This document shows, piece after piece, positions 1 through 7,107 of a stretch of 12,152 nucleotides of DNA; position 1 is the stretch's first letter; each line of letters begins with the position of its first letter. Below the pieces are notes generated by a model. The model made no database searches and was not told where the DNA came from. It was given only the letters and a program-made list of their open reading frames with translations. Source of the stretch: Clostridia bacterium (GTDB lineage Bacteria > Bacillota > Clostridia > UMGS1883); the NCBI GenBank assembly GCA_900768005.1, contig CAAGBE010000016.1, positions 1-12,152 on the forward strand. Direction: 5' to 3'. The translations under genes and the position numbers were made by a program.

Positions 1-1302
1 ATGACACTTAAAATAATAGGTGGCGGTCTTGCAGGTTGTGAGGCAGCGTGGCAAGCGGCGGAAAGAGGAATCAAGGTAAAGCTTTATGAAATGAAGCCCT
101 CGGTTTTTTCTCCTGCCCATACAAATGAAAATCTGTGTGAGCTTGTCTGCTCCAACTCCTTAAAGGGAAACGGGCTTGACAATGCCTGCGGACTTCTCAA
201 GGAAGAAATGCGCCGTATGGGAAGCCTTGTCATAAAATGTGCCGACGAAACAAAAGTTCCTGCAGGCGGTGCATTAGCGGTTGACCGTGATAAATTTGCC
301 GCCCTTGTGACAGAGCATATCAAAAATCACCCCAAGATTACTATCGTTAACGAGATGGTTGAGGATATTGATACCGATGAATATACAATTGTTGCATCAG
401 GACCCCTTACCCACGGAAAGCTTACCGATGCAATAGGAAGCCTTACAGGGCAGGAAAGCCTGTTCTTCTTTGATGCGGCGGCACCCGTTGTCACAAGAGA
501 AAGTATTGACGAAACCAAGACCTACCTTGCGGCAAGATACGGCAAGGGTACAGCAGATTATATAAACTGTCCTATGGAAAAGGATGAGTACGAGGCTTTT
601 TATAACGCTCTTATTAACGCCGAGCGTGCACCTTTGCACGAAGGTGTTGAGAATGTAAAGGTTTTCGAGGGGTGTATGCCCGTTGAGATTATGGCGGCAA
701 GGGGAAAGGAAACTCTCTGCTTCGGACCTTTGAAACCCAAAGGACTTCCCAACCCCAAAACAGGAAAAGAGCCTTATGCTGTGCTTCAGCTCCGCCGTGA
801 TAACACTGAGGGAACTCTTTATAACCTTGTAGGATTTCAGACAAACCTCAAATTCGGTGAGCAGAAGAGAGTATTTTCTATGATTCCGGGACTTGAAAAT
901 GCTGAATTTGTAAGATACGGTGTAATGCACCGAAACACATATATAAATTCACCGTTGGTTTTAAATAACGATTACAGCCTTATAAAATACCCCAAAGTGT
1001 TCTTTGCAGGACAGATAACAGGTGTTGAGGGATATGTGGAATCGGCATCCTCGGGAATGCTTGCAGGCATCAATGCAGCAAGAAGAATTCTCGGTAAGGA
1101 AAGTGTAGTTTTCCCTGCGTCCACCTGCAGTGGTGCGCTCGTAAAGTATATCACCGACCGTGAAAACAAAAAGTTCCAGCCGATGAATGCCAATTTCGGC
1201 ATTATCGAGTGGAACCGTGTAAAAATCAAAAACAAAAAAGAACGTTATGAATATATATCTTCATTGGCACTTTCAGTCCTTGAGGATATTGATATTTCTT
1301 AA
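1..1302 (+). CDS. trmFO: TrmFO, folate/FAD-dependent tRNA (uracil-54-C5)-methyltransferase
   Basis: This cytoplasmic flavoprotein makes m5U (ribothymidine) at position 54 of the tRNA T-loop, using methylene-tetrahydrofolate and reduced FAD. The 433-residue product is full length for the family. Visible marks are the N-terminal dinucleotide-binding loop GGGLAG (7-12), the ELVCSNSLK segment with Cys50, the FEGCMPVE motif with Cys225, and the C-terminal FAD motif GQITGVEGYVESASSG (337-352). Cys50 and Cys225 sit where the family's functional cysteines are (about 53 and 226 in the Bacillus subtilis enzyme). The ATG is at base 1 of the window, so its ribosome binding site cannot be seen, but the N-terminus aligns with known TrmFO starts. 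The last 30 bp overlap the end of the convergent queG gene, and its terminator lies inside that gene. Family assignment is secure from sequence. Confidence 0.97.
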   Translation: MTLKIIGGGLAGCEAAWQAAERGIKVKLYEMKPSVFSPAHTNENLCELVCSNSLKGNGLDNACGLLKEEMRRMGSLVIKCADETKVPAGGALAVDRDKFAALVTEHIKNHPKITIVNEMVEDIDTDEYTIVASGPLTHGKLTDAIGSLTGQESLFFFDAAAPVVTRESIDETKTYLAARYGKGTADYINCPMEKDEYEAFYNALINAERAPLHEGVENVKVFEGCMPVEIMAARGKETLCFGPLKPKGLPNPKTGKEPYAVLQLRRDNTEGTLYNLVGFQTNLKFGEQKRVFSMIPGLENAEFVRYGVMHRNTYINSPLVLNNDYSLIKYPKVFFAGQITGVEGYVESASSGMLAGINAARRILGKESVVFPASTCSGALVKYITDRENKKFQPMNANFGIIEWNRVKIKNKKERYEYISSLALSVLEDIDIS

Positions 1303-2037
1303 AAGGACACCCTTACCGCGCCACGCAAAGGCGCGGTTTTTGTATTTTGCTAAAAATTCTTTATTTGAAAGATTTTGCAAATCTGCAACAGTGAGAGAAT
1401 CAAGAATATCCTCGGTAAATTCTTTCATTGGCTTTGGAGTAATGTTATTATGGGGACATACCTTTTGGCACGCATCGCAGCCGAATATAAGCCCTGATTT
1501 TTTCAGTATGGCAATCTCATCTTCTGTGAGGTTGCCTTTTTTCTGACTTATGTGGGAAGCACATCTGTCAATGCAGAATTTTTCTCCCAATGCCCCGCCT
1601 GGGCAGTTTTCTATACATTTATTACATCCAATGCAGGTTTTGTCAAGTGGTTTATCTGCTTCAATCTCTAAATTACAAAGGATATAACTGATAAAAAACC
1701 AGCTTCCAAAATCATCATTTATAAGCATACCGTTTTTTCCGTAGAATCCAAGTCCCGCTTTATATGCAAGGTGTCTGTCGATTTCAGGGCCAATATCTGC
1801 AAAAACCTCACATTTTGTATCAGGTGCAAGAGTGCAGATAAAGTCGCAGACGGGGGAGAGCTTTTCCTTTATAATTTTGTGGTAGTCGTAGGAACGTGCA
1901 TAAAGGGAAAGATTTCCCTCTCTGTATCCTGAAAAATACGGAAACAGGCAGACTATGGCACATTTGCCGTTAAAATGCGTGACGCCGCATTTTTCAATGC
2001 CAACGGAATGAATATACTCAAATATTTTGTTTTTCAA
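1273..2037 (-). CDS. queG: Compact QueG-like epoxyqueuosine reductase (double 4Fe-4S)
   Basis: QueG reduces epoxyqueuosine to queuosine at the tRNA wobble position, using cobalamin and two 4Fe-4S clusters. Numbered from the TTG start (254 aa), visible marks are YARSYDYHK (46-54), ADIGP with Asp81 at the position of the family's catalytic Asp, the KAGLGFYGKN loop (93-102), GSWFF (111-115), a first cluster motif CxxCxxCxxxCP (C135, C138, C141, C145), CIDRC (C155, C159), and a second motif CxxCxxxCP (C187, C190, C194). It is much shorter than the roughly 370-380 aa Proteobacterial enzyme: the N-terminal region is trimmed and the C-terminal HEAT-like repeats are absent. An upstream in-frame GTG at 2046 exists, but it overlaps the AGGAGG, which leaves the TTG at 2037 as the better start. 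It lies 15 nt after comF in the same unit. A related 4Fe-4S reductase is the alternative. Confidence 0.85.
   Translation of the reverse strand: MKNKIFEYIHSVGIEKCGVTHFNGKCAIVCLFPYFSGYREGNLSLYARSYDYHKIIKEKLSPVCDFICTLAPDTKCEVFADIGPEIDRHLAYKAGLGFYGKNGMLINDDFGSWFFISYILCNLEIEADKPLDKTCIGCNKCIENCPGGALGEKFCIDRCASHISQKKGNLTEDEIAILKKSGLIFGCDACQKVCPHNNITPKPMKEFTEDILDSLTVADLQNLSNKEFLAKYKNRAFAWRGKGVLLRNINILKD
1315..1345 (+). terminator. Rho-independent terminator of trmFO, embedded in queG
   Basis: A perfect GC-rich stem CCGCGCC (1316-1322) / GGCGCGG (1330-1336), extended by an A-T pair, has a 7-nt loop and is followed by TTTTTG and more T-rich sequence. It starts 13 nt after the trmFO stop. The T-tract lies on one side only, so it acts on the plus strand. 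The same bases encode residues NRAFAWRG (234-241) near the C-terminus of the opposite-strand queG gene. Confidence 0.88.
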
Positions 2038-2051
2038 ATGCGGCACCTCCT
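2038..2051 (-). promoter_or_regulatory. Ribosome binding site deciding the queG TTG start
   Basis: On the minus strand a perfect AGGAGG (2051-2046) is followed by 8 nt and then TTG at 2037. The in-frame GTG at 2046-2044 shares a base with the AGGAGG, so it has no spacing and cannot use it. The site begins 1 nt past the comF stop codon (2055-2053). Confidence 0.8.
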
Positions 2052-2052
2052 T

Positions 2053-2757
2053 TTATTCGTATGCTCTTATAAGTGCAGCGGCTAAATAAACTTTATCAAA
2101 GCCCATCTCCTTAAGGAGTCTTGAACAGTAATTTGCCGTAGCACCCGTGGTATAAATATCATCAACGAGAAGAACAGTTCCTTTGCCTTTCAGATTGGTT
2201 TTAAAATAGCACATCTTAACGTTTTCCCGTCTTTCTGCCGAGGTAAGGGTGTGCTGCGGCTTTCCGTCATTAGTTCTTTTAAGAGTAGGGATACAGGGCG
2301 TTTTGAGAAGCTTTGACAGCTCCTTTGCAATAAGCCGTGCCTGATTATATCCGCGGTTTCTTTTGGAAAGGGAATTCTGTGGAATAAAAGTAATATAATC
2401 AAATTTTGTGTAGTACGGTGATGTAAGTATTTTATCCGCCAGAAGATATGCAAATACTCTGGCATACCCCGGCTTGGAGGTTTTAAGAGCAATGGCAACA
2501 TCCTTTGCGGTTTCTTTGTAAATAAGCGGTGTAAAGGAGTGTTTAAAATACATTTTTCTGCTTCGGCAACTAAGGCAGGTATGATAAGAAAATTCCTCCA
2601 AGGGTCTTCCGCATATTCTGCATTGCTCATCCTCTGCGGTAAAGGGAAGCTCCTTTATACAATCGGGACAAACGGGGACTTTGGTTTCCAGAAGCTTACG
2701 GCAAACGGGACATTTAGGCGGAAAAAGGGCATCTGAAATCTTATCAAATATTGTCAT
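2053..2757 (-). CDS. comF: ComF family protein (zinc-finger phosphoribosyltransferase-like)
   Basis: ComF-family proteins are cytoplasmic and needed for DNA uptake in competent bacteria, where they are thought to help handle incoming single strands; in many non-competent species the role is unclear. The 234-residue product has four cysteine pairs for zinc (C16/C19, C30/C33, C46/C49, C61/C64), then the conserved RNRGYNQARLIA (133-144), QHTLTSAERRENV (168-180), and a type I phosphoribosyltransferase PRPP loop VLLVDDIYTTGAT (195-207). Length is normal. The ATG lies inside the end of recD2 (14-nt overlap) with GGTGGAG just upstream inside recD2, which suggests translational coupling. No other competence gene is visible here, so competence is not shown by this window. 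Confidence 0.95.
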   Translation of the reverse strand: MTIFDKISDALFPPKCPVCRKLLETKVPVCPDCIKELPFTAEDEQCRICGRPLEEFSYHTCLSCRSRKMYFKHSFTPLIYKETAKDVAIALKTSKPGYARVFAYLLADKILTSPYYTKFDYITFIPQNSLSKRNRGYNQARLIAKELSKLLKTPCIPTLKRTNDGKPQHTLTSAERRENVKMCYFKTNLKGKGTVLLVDDIYTTGATANYCSRLLKEMGFDKVYLAAALIRAYE

Positions 2758-4948
2758 TTTTCTCCACCAGCCTTTTTTTGAGGGAACTGTAACGGATAGC
2801 TTGCTTGTTGTTTTGCACCATACGGGAAACGTTCTCCAGACTTCCCACCAGTATTACAAGCTTCTTGCCTCTCGTTACCGCTGTATAAAGAAGATTTCTC
2901 GTCATCAGCATAGGCGGGAAAGAGCATACGGGTATAATAACGGCACTCCATTCGCTTCCCTGACTTTTATGCACCGTAAGGGCATACGCCATCTCCAAAT
3001 CCTCAACTGAGGAAAAGTCGTATTCAACAATTTTACTGTCGTCAAAGAGTATCCGCATAGACTTTTCCTTTTGGGATATGTCAAGAATTGTACCTATATC
3101 ACCGTTGTATATACCGAATCCATCACCGCTTCCGTCGGGAAGCGACCACATCATATCGTAGTTATTTCGTGTCTGGATAACCTTATCACCTACGCGGAAA
3201 ACTCTTTCACCGAATTTCTTTTCCTTTTTATCCTTCGAGGGAGGGTTAAGCTTTTGTTGTAATACCTTGTTAAGATTTATAGTGCCTGCAATCCCTTTTC
3301 TTGAGGGAGAAAGAACCTGAATATCGCTGATACTGTCAAATCCGTATGCTTTTCCAAGCCTTCCCGTGCACAGCTCACAAATGGTTTCTACTGCACCCTC
3401 GGGAGTTCTTGCCATAAAGAAAAAGTCTGCATTACTGTCATTTTCAAGGGGCATTTCGCCCATATTAATTCGGTGGGCATTGGTAACAATCCTGCTTTTT
3501 TCTGCCTGGCGGAATACCTCATTAAGTCTTACTGTGGGGATAATACCGCTTCCTATCATATCTCCCAAAACATTGCCTGCCCCCACCGACGGAAGCTGGT
3601 CACTGTCGCCTGCCATAATAAGGCAAGTCCCTCTTTTCAGGGCTTTTAAAAGTGCACCGAAAAGGAGTATATCAACCATACTCATTTCGTCAACGATTAC
3701 TACATCTGCATCAATGGGGTTATATTCGTTTCTGCCGAACCGCTGGTTTTCTGCATCATTTACCTCAACCTCAAGAAGTCGGTGAAGCGTCTTTGCCTCC
3801 ATACCGCACGATTCGGAAAGCCTTTTTGCCGCTTTTCCCGTAGGAGCACAGAGGACTATCTTGTATTCGTGACTCTGGAATATATCCATTATAATTTTCA
3901 TAATGGTGGTTTTGCCAGTACCTGGTCCGCCTGTTATTACAAGGACACCGCCGTTTAGGGCTTTTTTTACGGCTTCCTGCTGCATTCTAGATAACTCAAT
4001 AGAGTTAAGCTTGGAATATGTGAAAATTTCCTCGGGAATGTTTTTTGAATATGGTCGTGCTAGTGCCATCAGCTCAGTCAGTTTATTTGCACTGCCAAGC
4101 TCCATATTATAATAAATGGGAAGATACACAAAATTATCCTCAAACACCAGCCGTGCATCATTTTTCATTTCCGTAAGAACAGTTACGATTTCATTGATTT
4201 CACAGCCGAGGAAAGATGCAGTATTTTCAACCAGCATATCGTACTTCAAGCAGGTATGCCCCGAAAGAGCCGCATAGGTAAGCATATAGATAGCTCCCCC
4301 TGAAATTCTGCCGGGGTGGTTTTTCGGGATATTCATTTCCTTTGCTATGCGGTCTGCCGTTTTGAAACCGATTCTTTCCACACTTTCGCAAAGAATGTAG
4401 GGATTTTCTTTTACAAGCTGTATTGCTTTCTGCCCGAAAATTTTATGAACGCGGAGGGCAAGGTTGGGGCTTACCCCGTATTCCTGCAAAAATATAACGG
4501 TCTGTGCCGCGTCCTGACGGATGATAAAGGATTCGGATATTTTCTTTGCTTTGTTGGGGGAAATCCCCTTTATTTCAGACAGCCTTTCGGGATGGAGGGC
4601 AATTATTTCAAGAGTTTCCTCGCCAAACCTGTCCACAAGCTTTTTAGCTGTGGATTCCCTTACTCCGCTTATGATTCCGCTGGCAAGATAACTGAGAACA
4701 GCACTGACCTTCTTGGGCAGTGCTCGTTCAAAAGAAATAACGGAAAACTGTTCACCGTAATCGGGATGATTTACCCAATTGCCCGTCAAAACCACCTGTT
4801 CACCCGGTGCAATAAAGGGCATTATTCCGCAGGCTGTCACCAATGATTTGTTGGTTTCAATATCGCATACAGTATAGCCGTTATCTTCGTTCTGATATAT
4901 GATTTCGTAAATTTCTCCCTGAATAATTTCTGTTTCCGGACTCATCAT
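2744..4948 (-). CDS. recD2: RecD2 family ATP-dependent DNA helicase (SF1B)
   Basis: RecD2 is a 5'-3' DNA helicase acting in repair and replication fork stability in bacteria, independent of RecBC. Numbered from ATG 4948 (734 aa), the order is an N-terminal OB-like region (about 8-75), helix-hairpin-helix repeats (about 85-210, e.g. LSEIKGISPNKAKKI), then the helicase core with Walker A GGPGTGKTT (340-348), APTGKAAKRL, Walker B VVIVDEMSM (416-424), GDSDQLPSVG (447-456), ALTVHKSQGSEW (656-667) and YTAVTRGKKL (688-697). Length matches the family. Start: ATG 4948 has GGAAG 8 nt upstream; a TTG at 4963 or the adjacent ATG at 4945 are alternatives. The gene overlaps comF by 14 nt downstream and the small membrane-protein ORF by 68 nt upstream. 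No key helicase residue is missing. Confidence 0.96.
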   Translation of the reverse strand: MMSPETEIIQGEIYEIIYQNEDNGYTVCDIETNKSLVTACGIMPFIAPGEQVVLTGNWVNHPDYGEQFSVISFERALPKKVSAVLSYLASGIISGVRESTAKKLVDRFGEETLEIIALHPERLSEIKGISPNKAKKISESFIIRQDAAQTVIFLQEYGVSPNLALRVHKIFGQKAIQLVKENPYILCESVERIGFKTADRIAKEMNIPKNHPGRISGGAIYMLTYAALSGHTCLKYDMLVENTASFLGCEINEIVTVLTEMKNDARLVFEDNFVYLPIYYNMELGSANKLTELMALARPYSKNIPEEIFTYSKLNSIELSRMQQEAVKKALNGGVLVITGGPGTGKTTIMKIIMDIFQSHEYKIVLCAPTGKAAKRLSESCGMEAKTLHRLLEVEVNDAENQRFGRNEYNPIDADVVIVDEMSMVDILLFGALLKALKRGTCLIMAGDSDQLPSVGAGNVLGDMIGSGIIPTVRLNEVFRQAEKSRIVTNAHRINMGEMPLENDSNADFFFMARTPEGAVETICELCTGRLGKAYGFDSISDIQVLSPSRKGIAGTINLNKVLQQKLNPPSKDKKEKKFGERVFRVGDKVIQTRNNYDMMWSLPDGSGDGFGIYNGDIGTILDISQKEKSMRILFDDSKIVEYDFSSVEDLEMAYALTVHKSQGSEWSAVIIPVCSFPPMLMTRNLLYTAVTRGKKLVILVGSLENVSRMVQNNKQAIRYSSLKKRLVEKNDNI

Positions 4949-5123
4949 AAGTTTTTCTTCCAATCCAAATCTCGATAATGCAGTCGTCGGGAAGAGAATC
5001 CATCAGATATTCCATTTCCGACTTTTTGCAAACATAACATATGCCTCCGCACACGCTCCCTTTGTAAATTACAAATCCTATCATCATAAGTGCAATTATA
5101 AGGGCAAAAACCGTGCCATACAT
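4881..5123 (-). CDS. Small putative membrane protein, unknown function
   Basis: This is an 80-residue product with no family I recognise. It opens with a hydrophobic stretch (about residues 4-20, FALIIALMMIGFVIY) that looks like one membrane span, followed by a Cys-rich turn (CGGICYVC, 25-32) and an acidic/polar tail. The ATG has GGTGAT 5 nt upstream, and a TATAAT lies shortly before that. Codon choice in the first 60 codons (CTT, CCC, GAC, GAG) resembles neighbouring genes. The last 22 codons overlap recD2 in another frame, which is unusual. It would be the first gene of the recD2-comF-queG unit. It could be a chance ORF; the N-terminal membrane segment and placement are the main support. 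Confidence 0.5.
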   Translation of the reverse strand: MYGTVFALIIALMMIGFVIYKGSVCGGICYVCKKSEMEYLMDSLPDDCIIEIWIGRKTYDESGNRNYSGRNLRNHISERR

Positions 5124-5140
5124 ACACTATCACCAATAAT

Positions 5141-5170
5141 ATTATATGAAAGGCATTAACATTTCGTTAA
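5141..5170 (-). promoter_or_regulatory. Putative promoter of the small ORF-recD2-comF-queG unit
   Basis: On the minus strand a consensus -10 TATAAT (5146-5141) lies 18 nt after TTAACG (5170-5165), a 4/6 match to the -35 consensus. The predicted start of transcription is about 11 nt before the ATG at 5123. The -35 and spacer lie inside the metK terminator hairpin, and the -10 begins at its last base pair. Confidence 0.5.
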
Positions 5171-5180
5171 TGCCTTTCAT
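5146..5180 (-). terminator. Terminator hairpin after metK
   Basis: A perfect 15-bp inverted repeat, ATGAAAGGCATTAAC / GTTAATGCCTTTCAT with a 5-nt loop, begins 1 nt after the metK stop codon. The stem is AT-rich and is followed on the minus strand by ATAATATTATT rather than a pure T-tract, so its strength is uncertain. Its base overlaps the -10 box of the next unit. Confidence 0.7.
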
Positions 5181-5181
5181 T

Positions 5182-6363
5182 TTAAAGATATTTCTTTAAT
5201 AATTCTACCTTGTCGAGTCTTTCCCACGGAAGGTCAAGCTCGTTCCTTCCAAAATGACCGTATGCCGCAGTCTGGGAATAGATGGGCTTACGAAGGTCAA
5301 GTGTTTTAATAATTGCAGAAGGACGAAGGTCAAATTCCTTGTTTACAATTTCGCTTAATTTATCGTCACTCAACTTACCTGTGCCGAATGTATCTATACG
5401 AACCGATACGGGACGTGCCACGCCGATTGCATAGGCAAGCTGAATCTGACACTTGTCCGCAAGGGAGGCGGCAACAATGTTCTTGGAAATGTAACGGGCC
5501 ATATAGCACGCACTTCTGTCAACCTTTGTCGGGTCCTTACCTGAAAACGCACCGCCACCGTGAGGAGCGTAGCCACCATACGTATCAACAATAATCTTTC
5601 TTCCTGTAAGACCGCTGTCACCGTGAGGCCCGCCTATAATAAACTGTCCTGTGGGATTTATATGATACTTTGTATCTTCGTCAATAAGAGAGGGGTCAAG
5701 AGTAGGCTTTATGACATTTTCAATCATATCCTTTTTAATCTGCTCCTGTGTAACATCAGCTGTATGCTGAGTTGAAAGAACGACGGTGTCAATTCTCTTA
5801 ACCTTGTCCCCGTCATACTCAACCGTTACCTGAGTTTTTCCGTCGGGACGAAGATAGGGGAAGAGGCCTGCCTTTCTTACCTCGGTAAGCTTTTTTGCCA
5901 TCTTCTGTGCGTAGTAGATGGGGGCAGGAAGATATTCGTCAGTTTCATTTGTTGCAAAGCCGAACATCATACCCTGGTCGCCTGCACCGATATCGTGACC
6001 GTCACTTTCGCCCTCCTTTGCCTCCTTGGACTTGTCAACCCCCATAGCAATGTCGGCAGACTGCTTATTAAGAGTGGAAAGTATTGCAATTCCGTCAGCG
6101 GAAAAGCCCATATTGGGGTCGGTGTAACCGATTTCCTCAACAGTCTTTTTAACAATAGCACGAACATCGTAAGTATGTGTTGTAGTGATTTCACCGAAAA
6201 CCATTACCATACCTGTTGCCGCACAGGTTTCGCAGGCAACACGTGCCTGGGGGTCGTGAGCGAGAATATCGTCCAGAATCGCATCTGAAATTTTATCGCA
6301 TACCTTGTCGGGATGTCCCTCGGTAACTGATTCTGAAGTGAAAAATTTTCTGTTTGTAATCAT
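5182..6363 (-). CDS. metK: S-adenosylmethionine synthetase (MetK)
   Basis: MetK makes S-adenosylmethionine from methionine and ATP in the cytoplasm, supplying most cellular methyl transfers. The 393-residue product is full length. Signatures are FTSESVTEGHPDK (8-20), GAGDQGMMFG (126-135), GGPHGDSGLTGRK (244-256), the phosphate loop GGGAFSGKDPTKVDRS (269-284), and the C-terminal TAAYGHFGR (365-373). The ATG has AAGGAGG 8 nt upstream, and that site overlaps the stop codon of the membrane-protein gene before it (13-nt gap). There is therefore no room for a SAM riboswitch directly before metK; it appears to be cotranscribed from the promoter at 6946-6974. A terminator hairpin follows immediately. 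Confidence 0.98.
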   Translation of the reverse strand: MITNRKFFTSESVTEGHPDKVCDKISDAILDDILAHDPQARVACETCAATGMVMVFGEITTTHTYDVRAIVKKTVEEIGYTDPNMGFSADGIAILSTLNKQSADIAMGVDKSKEAKEGESDGHDIGAGDQGMMFGFATNETDEYLPAPIYYAQKMAKKLTEVRKAGLFPYLRPDGKTQVTVEYDGDKVKRIDTVVLSTQHTADVTQEQIKKDMIENVIKPTLDPSLIDEDTKYHINPTGQFIIGGPHGDSGLTGRKIIVDTYGGYAPHGGGAFSGKDPTKVDRSACYMARYISKNIVAASLADKCQIQLAYAIGVARPVSVRIDTFGTGKLSDDKLSEIVNKEFDLRPSAIIKTLDLRKPIYSQTAAYGHFGRNELDLPWERLDKVELLKKYL

Positions 6364-6376
6364 TAGTAATTCCTCC

Positions 6377-6901
6377 TTAGAAAATAAGTCTCGGTAAGTA
6401 AGAAATAGCGGTCATTATGACTCCTGCAGTAACTACACCGCCTGCTATTGCAATAAAAGAATCCTTGTTTTTGAAATTAAGGAAGCTTGCTATAAGTGCG
6501 CCCGTCCACGCCCCTGTACCGGGAAGAGGGATTGCAACAAAAAAGTAAAGTCCCCACTTGCCGTACTTTGTAACCTTTTCCTTGTTTTTTTCAACCTTTT
6601 TTTCAAGGTACAGCGGAATCTTCTTAAGGTGTTCTACTTTTTTCATCCATTTACATACTGCTTTTATAAAGAAAAGTATGAAAGGAACAGGAATGAGGTT
6701 TCCTATTATAGCCACCACAAGGGATGGTAAAAAAGGCAAACCAAGAATTGATGCCGCAGGCATAGCACCTCTTAACTCAATAATCGGGACCATTGAAATA
6801 AAAAGCACGTATACATAATTTGCACAAGCTTCGCCAAGGCCTACAAGTCCGACCAGCCAGACCGCAAAATTATGCAGGGCATCCTGAATTGATTGTATCA
6901 T
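6377..6901 (-). CDS. Putative small multidrug export family membrane protein
   Basis: This is an integral membrane protein matching the family annotated as putative small multidrug export protein (COG2426 / Pfam Sm_multidrug_ex); the transport role is by annotation and little tested. Numbered from ATG 6901 (174 aa), it shows hydrophobic segments near 12-24, 28-42, 52-82, 115-141 and 149-168, the conserved PIIELRGAMPAAS (39-51), a basic loop (84-116) and the PLPGTGAWTGALIASF motif (125-140). An in-frame ATG at 6922 would add 7 residues, but GGAGG at 6912-6908 sits 6 nt before ATG 6901, which makes 6901 the better start. metK follows after 13 nt in the same transcript. No functional link to SAM synthesis is evident. 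Confidence 0.88.
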   Translation of the reverse strand: MIQSIQDALHNFAVWLVGLVGLGEACANYVYVLFISMVPIIELRGAMPAASILGLPFLPSLVVAIIGNLIPVPFILFFIKAVCKWMKKVEHLKKIPLYLEKKVEKNKEKVTKYGKWGLYFFVAIPLPGTGAWTGALIASFLNFKNKDSFIAIAGGVVTAGVIMTAISYLPRLIF

Positions 6902-6931
6902 ATAAAACCTCCGAAAAGACATAACTATTAC

Positions 6932-6974
6932 ATTATAACATATATATTCTAATAAATAATATGTCTTTTGTCAA
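6932..6974 (-). promoter_or_regulatory. Promoter(s) for the membrane protein-metK unit
   Basis: A consensus -35 TTGACA (6974-6969) is followed after 17 nt by TAGAAT (6951-6946), a 5/6 match to the -10. A second candidate is the extended -10 TGTTATAAT (6940-6932), which lies too far from that TTGACA (31 nt) to share it. Both fit a short leader before ATG 6901. Confidence 0.7.
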
Positions 6975-7046
6975 CTAAAAAGGGCAGATGATTTAAAAAT
7001 CATTAGCTGTTTAACAAATACAAGGTCTATCCTGAATACTAAACTC

Positions 7047-7076
7047 TTGACATATTATAAATGCGAGTAGTAAAAT
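7047..7076 (+). promoter_or_regulatory. Promoter of the CuAO_N-foldase gene
   Basis: A consensus -35 TTGACA (7047-7052) is followed after 18 nt by TAAAAT (7071-7076), a 5/6 -10. The gene's AAAGGAGA (7093-7100) sits about 8 nt before ATG 7108. The rest of the intergenic stretch holds only a short imperfect hairpin (6985-7009) between the divergent promoters. Confidence 0.72.
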
Positions 7077-7107
7077 ATATATATACAAAAACAAAGGAGA
7101 CAGAAAA

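Noticed and set aside
1247..1546. Plus-strand 99-codon ORF across the trmFO/queG junction
   Set aside because: It overlaps both real genes, crosses the trmFO terminator and has no family features.
3366..4846. Plus-strand ORFs of 139 and 176 codons opposite recD2
   Set aside because: They are complementary to conserved helicase motifs, with Ser/Leu- or Phe-rich shadow translations and no SD or motif.
4945..5136. Alternative 63-codon frame upstream of recD2 ending in ATGATGA
   Set aside because: The stop-start overlap with recD2 is attractive, but it starts at TTG without an SD and lacks the membrane segment seen in the other frame.
6932..6974. TTGACA paired with the perfect TATAAT at 6937-6932
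   Set aside because: The spacer would be 31 nt; TAGAAT at 17 nt is the proper partner, and TATAAT could act only as an extended -10.
6902..7107. SAM riboswitch for the metK unit
   Set aside because: Transcript leader from the visible promoters is too short, and no multi-stem SAM-I-like arrangement is seen.
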